Assembly: GCA_014529385.2 (NCBI GenBank)
Contig: CM043950.1
Coordinates: 158,554,545 to 158,603,044 of the forward strand
Reading direction: 5' to 3'
Length of the DNA stretch: 48,500 bases
Origin: Adiantum capillus-veneris
Taxonomy: Eukaryota > Streptophyta > Polypodiopsida > Polypodiales > Pteridaceae
This document shows, in pieces, positions 43,641 through 48,500 of the stretch. The notes under the pieces were generated by a model. That model was not told where the DNA came from. It saw only the letters and a list, made by a program, of their open reading frames with translations, and ran no database searches. The translations under genes were made by a program, and so were the position numbers. The number at the start of each line of letters is the position of its first letter. Positions within the stretch are counted from its first letter, which is position 1.

Positions 43641-45360
43641 CTTGGTCACAATGGCACACCTATTTAAAGACCCTTTGTTTAGAAGTCTTGTGAAGAAAGC
43701 TATGTGTAAACTCACTAAAGATATTGGCCTAGAAAAACCTAAATCTTGGGAACTCTTTGCTCGAAGTTTCCAGAAAGTGATCAAAAGCTTCGGCCTTTGG
43801 GTGAAAAAAGGCTGGACGCTAAAGCCAACTTATCCGAGCAACAGCTCGAGGAGGTCAGGAGGTCCAGATCGGTATCCAGGGAGACCTTCCTTGAGCTTGA
43901 GGCCGCTAATCAAGCACATTTTTTTAAGGCCTTTAGAAGCAAGAAAAGTTGGGGCTCTATCCACTCGCTCACAGACAAGAAGGGGGATGCTACGCAAAAT
44001 CAAGATGAAATGGCTAAGATGATGTTGCAGTATTTAAGACAAATGATTGTCCAGCCAGATACCCACTATCAAGAAGTGGATGAGGCCAGAGCGACCTTGC
44101 TTGAGAGTATCAATAGGAAAATACACCAACCAAAATCCAATCATCTAGAGTTGGCCTCCTTGGAAGATGAGTGCATGTGTGTGTTACATGCTCGCGGCAA
44201 GGAGAGATCCCCTGTTTGGGATGGTCTGACCACTGAATTTTTCAAGGACTTCTGGGATGACCTCAAGGGTGATCACATATATGTCTAATCAATCTTTTTC
44301 CAAGGGGTGGTTGGATCCCTCTATGAAAAGAGGGCTCATTTAGCCTCTTCCTAAGCAGGTGTGTTGTTCGCATCTTAATCATTGACACCCTGTAACTATG
44401 ATGTATGTGGCTTCTAAAGTCATTGCCAAAGCAATCTCTTTTAGAATTGCTCCCCTCTTGGACAGGGTTATCTCTCCACATCAACATGGGTTCATCAAAG
44501 GGAGGTCAATATATGACAATATCTTGGCAGCAATGGTTGGCATTGAGTATGCAATATTCATGAAGCAGGAGTGCATCTTGCTTCAACTCAACCTAGACAA
44601 GGCATATGACATGATTATGTGGTCCTTCATTGAAAATTTCATGAAGGCTCTGGGCTTTGGGCCCCGCCTTTGTCATCTCATGCACACTCTGCACATAAGC
44701 GAGTAGTGTGAACTCTTTTTCAATAAAAGAATTGTGGGATCCTTTGAAGCTAGGAGATCAATCAAGCAATGATGCCCCCTAGCCCATATTCTTTTTCCCA
44801 TTGGCTGGCATCCCCTAATAACGATGCTTGAAGCTGCTACTGTGCGGGCTGAAATTCAAGGTTTAACTCTGCCTGGTAATGATCAACTCCTTGCCATGAT
44901 GTTTGTTGATGACTCCCTCCTTTTATTGAAAGCCGGCCCTCAGGTTCTCAAGAAACCGCTAGAGATCGTACATACATTTTCCGTGCCCTCGGGGTCAAAG
45001 TGTAATATCGAGAAGTCGATACTAATCTCCATGATGGAAAACAACTCATTTGACCCATCACATTGGTCGGGGGAGATTGTTTTTAAAGGAAGGATCTTTC
45101 GACATCTGGGAGCACCCTTGGGGGTGGACGTCACTCACAAGCAAAGGTTCCAATGGGTGTTGGAGAAGATCCAAAAGAAATGACGAAGTGGGATTTTGTG
45201 TTGCTTCATTTTTTGAGTAGGATAGAAGTGATCAACTCATTTATGCTCCCTTACATTGCCTTCACCAGCCGTCTCCTCAAAATCACCAAGTGTAATTGGA
45301 AGGAGTTTTTGAAACGAGTTAAAAGATTCTTATGGAGGAGCATCATCAAAGCCTCATCAC
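43640..45360 (+). pseudogene. LINE reverse transcriptase remnant
   Basis: Linker and RT segments in order are HLFKDPLFRSLVKKAMCKL (43650-43710), PVWDGLTTEFFKDFWDD near 44210-44260, HQHGFIKGRSIYDNIL (44479-44525), LNLDKAYDMIMWSF (44590-44630), MFVDDSLLLLKAG (44898-44935) and GSKCNIEKS. The catalytic pair reads VDD and is intact. A thumb region follows to 45360. Stops and frame changes lie at 44286, 44704, 44771 and 45181. This domain copies LINE RNA at the nicked target. Confidence 0.85.
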
Positions 45361-45462
45361 CATAGCAGTGGGAAAAGTGGGAAACTATAGATCGCCCAAT
45401 AACAAGGGGGCCTCAGAATCCTTAACCCTACCATCCATGTCGAGGCTCTATGTGCCAAGTTT

Positions 45463-46565
45463 GTGGTCTCTATATCTAAACAAGAGCAGGCCTGGGATGT
45501 CATGACCAAGGACATGATTAACAAGTCAAAGTTTTTCTCTAAAGGTGGTGAATGGAAAGAGATTGAGGTGCAAAACAAACTATTAGCCCCGGGGTGGTCT
45601 AGTATGAAAACGGGTGGTACAACAGGGGAGCTGGTGAGAAAGTGCAATAGAGCCACATGGGTTCTAGAATGGGGGAAAGTAATCATGTATTTTTAGAACT
45701 GCACCTTGCATTGGTCTCTTTGGTTGACAAAAGCAGTTGGAGTTAGCCTAAACTCTTACTAGAGGGAAATTGCTAGAAGGCTGAACAATGGACTCAAACG
45801 GCCCATCCATTTTTGGGATGAAAACAACAAGCATTAGGAATCTTCTAACTTTCTAGCTATCAGTATCAACTAAATGGCATGGAAAAGGTGCTTATGTGGA
45901 GAACGGTTGAAGGATTGGTTTGATGTTGATTCGGGAATCCACTTTTGAGTGGAAAGCTTGAAAATGGCCCAAGAGTTTCCTTTTATTCAAGACTCACACC
46001 AAAAACATCTATCAAGAGCTCATGCACAAGGAGGATTGGTTCGCCCCCTTGAACAAGTAGTGGAAAAAACAAAGGTCGGAATCCCAATGGGCTATGGCCA
46101 CGATGAACATTTGGGGACCAGAGTGGCCCTAGTATATGAAGTTGTTTCTATGGAAGGTATTATGGGGGGCCTTGCCAACGGGCATCAAGATTCAACCACG
46201 GGGCATTGGATCTGTCAGGGTGCCAAAGGGCTATCAAAGATCTCGCACACCTGTTCTTGGTATGTCCGGCTATCAGAGGAATCGTGGGGAAGGTGTGCAA
46301 GTGGATACAAAAACCGTGGAAGATAGGTTTTTTCAAGAATGATTTGTGTCTAGGGGGGAAACAGTTTCAAAATCTTCCCTTCTTGTTTGTACCCAAATTG
46401 TAAGAGTTTGTTTCTTCCATAATATCTAGAAGGTTAAGAATTGCTGCATCTTTGATAATGACCTTTTTGTGGCTAGTTTCTTAGTGATTGTACAGGAAAG
46501 TGAGGAGTGTATATATGTGATAGGTAAAGGTCACAACTCGGATGACTGGCTCACAGCAACCCAGG
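45463..46565 (+). pseudogene. LINE C-terminal region with zf-RVT-like domain
   Basis: The block QNKLLAPGWSSM..GELVRKCNRA at 45550-45660 matches those at 37900-38000 and (minus) 31260-31350. From about 46130 come MKLFLWKVLWGALPTGIKI, then HLFLVCPAIRGI, KWIQKPWK and DLCLGGK in two frames. The three plus-strand copies of this domain share the same Cys/His spacing region. The domain is typical of plant LINE RT C-termini and of unknown biochemical role. Confidence 0.8.
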
Positions 46566-46623
46566 CCATTTGGATGAGTTCTTGATAATAGCTTGTCAGC
46601 TTGAATATGATGTAATTTCAGAA

Positions 46624-46649
46624 CCTCAAGGCTCGACGGGAGCTTGAGG
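46624..46649 (+). promoter_or_regulatory. LINE 3' UTR hairpin 1
   Basis: CCTCAAGGCTCGACGGGAGC then TTGAGG: the arms CCTCAAG(G)CTC and GAGCTTGAGG pair with one bulged G. It is conserved at 39035-39060 and 41886-41911; a weaker relative is at 39572-39597. Confidence 0.7.
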
Positions 46650-46689
46650 TTAAAGGCTGTAGTTTTCTCTACGACATTCTAATACAATC

Positions 46690-46705
46690 ACTCACAATTG
46701 TGAGT
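46690..46705. promoter_or_regulatory. LINE 3'-terminal palindrome (hairpin 2)
   Basis: ACTCACAATTGTGAGT, a perfect 16-bp palindrome about 10 nt before the A-rich end. Copies lie at 39636-39651 (identical), 42229-42244, 2599-2614, 52-67 and 47411-47426. Confidence 0.75.
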
Positions 46706-46742
46706 TTTGCAACAAAAAAAAGACATGAAAACATGGATCATA

Positions 46743-46746
<4 letters not shown>

Positions 46747-46826
<80 letters not shown>
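46747..46826. repeat. Compound (CT)n(CA)n microsatellite
   Basis: About 20 CT units followed by about 20 CA units, just after the LINE 3' end. Confidence 0.97.
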
Positions 46827-46829
<3 letters not shown>

Positions 46830-47381
46830 TCCTAAAATTATTGAAGTTCTCTTCCCTCTTTGTCTTCTTTCTCTTTCTTCTCTTACCACACACTACATTA
46901 CATTATGTCTTGCAAACTACAATCTTCGAACTCAAATAATCCATGAAATATATCACTTTCTCAAGCAATATCCAATAAGGGCCTCCCAATCTTTAAAAAA
47001 AATAAAAATCCTTTCAAAAAAAATTAAGTGCATATGCGAAGGTCGAGTTTAAGTAATAAAAAGACACGTTAAGGTGGAAAGTCAAAAGACTTTTTGTGTT
47101 CATAACCTATAAAGAGGTGGTCCACTGCACATTGGTGCATTTGTGTTTCTTTTCTTCTTTATTTTTTCTTCAATATTTTCTTCTCTGTAAAGTGCTCCTT
47201 TTTTTTTGAAGCCATTAGGATTTCCTTATATCAAAATCAGGCAACTATTTTGATCTAAGACATTTGATCGTGTACTATCCAATTGAAGTCTAGATAATCA
47301 TATGCATTTAGAAAATATTTATATATTTAGTATTCTTAAAGGTATATCTAAAAGTATATCTAGGCTTAGCTAGCTGTTTTG
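46827..47381. other. No gene seen; AT-rich
   Basis: Low-complexity A and T runs; no domain or internal repeat partner found. Confidence 0.5.
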
Positions 47382-47389
47382 TTATGTTG

Positions 47390-47429
47390 GTATCTCTTGT
47401 TTTTTCCAAAACTCACAATGGTGAGTGGA
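47390..47429 (-). mobile_element. 40-bp LINE 3'-tail insertion with 8-bp target duplication
   Basis: The minus strand reads TCCACTCACCATTGTGAGTT then TTGGAAAAAAC, matching the LINE 3' end at 42226-42256 (TCCACTCACTATTGTGAGTT, then TTAGGAAAAAAAA). TTATGTTG flanks it on both sides (47382-47389, 47430-47437). Only the last bases of the LINE are present. Confidence 0.65.
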
Positions 47430-47712
47430 TTATGTTGAGAGATCCAAAAAATTACAAATTCCTTCCATGCTTGTCACGAGCCATAACCACTTTAGCAAAT
47501 CATAGATACATCGGTTAATGTGGGAGCCACCCCATGACTACACATGAGTCGAGTGTTACCATACACCGAGCGATTTTTTTCGAGCAAGTGTTTGTACACG
47601 ACATGGTAAATTTTATCGTCAAAATAGAATATTTATTGTTTGTTATATATTCATGTACCACAACGAAAAGGATTATCAATGGATAGAAAGAACAGGTGGC
47701 AGGGCTTGGTTT

Positions 47713-47758
47713 GACAAATACACCAACTATTTGTGTAAAATTAGTTGGTGTATTTGTC
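47713..47758. repeat. Perfect 16-bp inverted repeat, 14-nt loop
   Basis: GACAAATACACCAACT and AGTTGGTGTATTTGTC are exact inverted copies separated by 14 nt. No other copy is in the window. Confidence 0.9.
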
Positions 47759-47795
47759 TTACAGAAAGAACGATGCCAAGTGAGAGAAGATGCTT

Positions 47796-47798
<3 letters not shown>

Positions 47799-47851
<53 letters not shown>
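47799..47851. repeat. (CT)n microsatellite
   Basis: About 26 CT units; no LTR features were recognised around this one. Confidence 0.97.
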
Positions 47852-47852
<1 letters not shown>

Positions 47853-48410
47853 AAAAATGGAAAACAATATCACTATCAAGGACACATTAATTAGCATCAA
47901 TTTTCAACAAAAACGCCATAGAAAACATGTCTTTAGTGTATATTTAAAGCACAAAAAATTTGAAAATTCTCGGTTAGTTTTGAGGCTTGCCTTGAAGGAA
48001 ACCGGGTAGATTTGGCATATTAAAATAACCCTCAAAAAATCCTAAATTTTATGTGGAGATTTTCAATGCTCTCCTTTTTCCATTGATTCCTAGGTGTTTG
48101 GGAAAAATGTGGCTTAGCTTAATATCGTTCCCTTTTCAATTTAAAAAATGCTAGTATGTCCCAACAATTTTTGAAAAAAAATATGCGACACGAATCCCAA
48201 GTGATGCCTGTTGCAAAGACAAAAGATGGGACTGACAAAAGGAAGGGCGTAGAGTCATCTACTATAGCACGCTTGGCAAGAGAAATATCATGGGGTCAAT
48301 GACACATAGTCATTGACGACAGCGTGGCCAAGCAGGTTTTGGGAGGGCTTGGTTATGATTTTTTATTAATGTGTTCCACTATGCCGCGCAACATATGCAA
48401 CCTCCTACAT
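47852..48410. other. No gene seen
   Basis: AT-rich; no domain and no repeat partner in the window. Confidence 0.5.
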
Positions 48411-48500
48411 TGTTAGCTCAATTGACTTGAAGATGCGCGTGTGGAGCAGCGAGAGTTCGAGTCGAGCTTGCTAAGTTTTTGGTTGGACAACTTGCAAAGG
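48411..48500 (+). mobile_element. Possible SINE or tRNA-like head running off the window
   Basis: TTAGCTCAATTGACTTG (from 48413) resembles a Pol III A box and GAGTTCGAGTCG (48453-48464) resembles a B box, at about 40 nt spacing. The acceptor-stem halves expected for a tRNA gene are not paired, so a tRNA-derived SINE is more likely. The window ends before any tail. Confidence 0.4.

Larger units (their letters stand above)
42260..46720 (+). mobile_element. Longest plus-strand LINE copy, degenerate
   Basis: It runs from an ORF1 remnant (42330-42870) through endonuclease, RT and zf-RVT C-terminus to a 3' UTR with both hairpins and an A-rich end (46720). It starts directly after the tail of the previous LINE. 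Frames change repeatedly, so it is not functional. It gives the family its best reference order in this window. Confidence 0.88.

Noticed and set aside
48411-48480. Functional tRNA gene
   Set aside because: A and B boxes are present, but the acceptor-stem ends do not pair and no clean cloverleaf can be drawn.

Overview
The window looks like nuclear DNA of a land plant with a large, repeat-rich genome. I find no convincing single-copy host gene. Every recognisable coding stretch belongs to a retroelement: Ty1/copia, Ty3/gypsy (one a chromovirus), and plant LINEs with a DUF4283-like/zinc-knuckle ORF1 and a zf-RVT-type C-terminus. Initiator-Met-tRNA primer sites, tRNA-like SINE heads and long GA/CT and CA microsatellites also fit a plant. 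I cannot name the species; a gymnosperm or fern is possible but unproven.

Layout. (1) 1-4578: two tandem copies of a unit of about 2.5 kb. Each holds a minus-strand copia-protease-like relic, a small LTR-like block with a GA microsatellite, and a plus-strand LINE 3' fragment. (2) 4579-about 24010: a decayed Ty3/gypsy element (here gypsy A) that hosts three younger insertions: copia 1 at 8888-14050, copia 2 at 16951-22560, and a reversed solo LTR of the copia 2 family at 23083-23915. Between the integrase tail and the 3' LTR, gypsy A carries a long broken reading frame of unknown function, split by both copia elements. (3) 24011-27785: unassigned DNA, a truncated copia 2 LTR, and a candidate LTR of the next element. 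(4) 27786-30709, minus: chromovirus pol (gypsy B) with RT, RNase H, integrase and a chromodomain-like tail. (5) 30751-34740: a third copy of the small LTR-like block, then a minus-strand LINE. (6) 34741-37560: unassigned DNA with two minus-strand SINE candidates. (7) 37560-46720: plus-strand LINE copies lying head to tail, one carrying a MITE-like insert. (8) 46721-48500: microsatellites, a 16-bp perfect inverted repeat, a 40-bp LINE-tail insertion with an 8-bp target duplication, and a possible SINE head running off the end.

The order of events in the nest is legible. Gypsy A inserted in or beside a LINE fragment and decayed. Copia 1 then inserted; it is now broken by stops and frameshifts, and its LTRs differ at about a dozen sites by eye. 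Copia 2 is younger, with a perfect 5-bp target duplication and one frameshift. A relative of copia 2 hit the gypsy A 3' LTR and recombined to a solo LTR. The observations most worth following are the pair of conserved hairpins at the LINE 3' ends, the very short LINE insertion, the unknown long reading frame in gypsy A, and the copy-number-variable GGCCGG minisatellite inside the copia 2 LTR.
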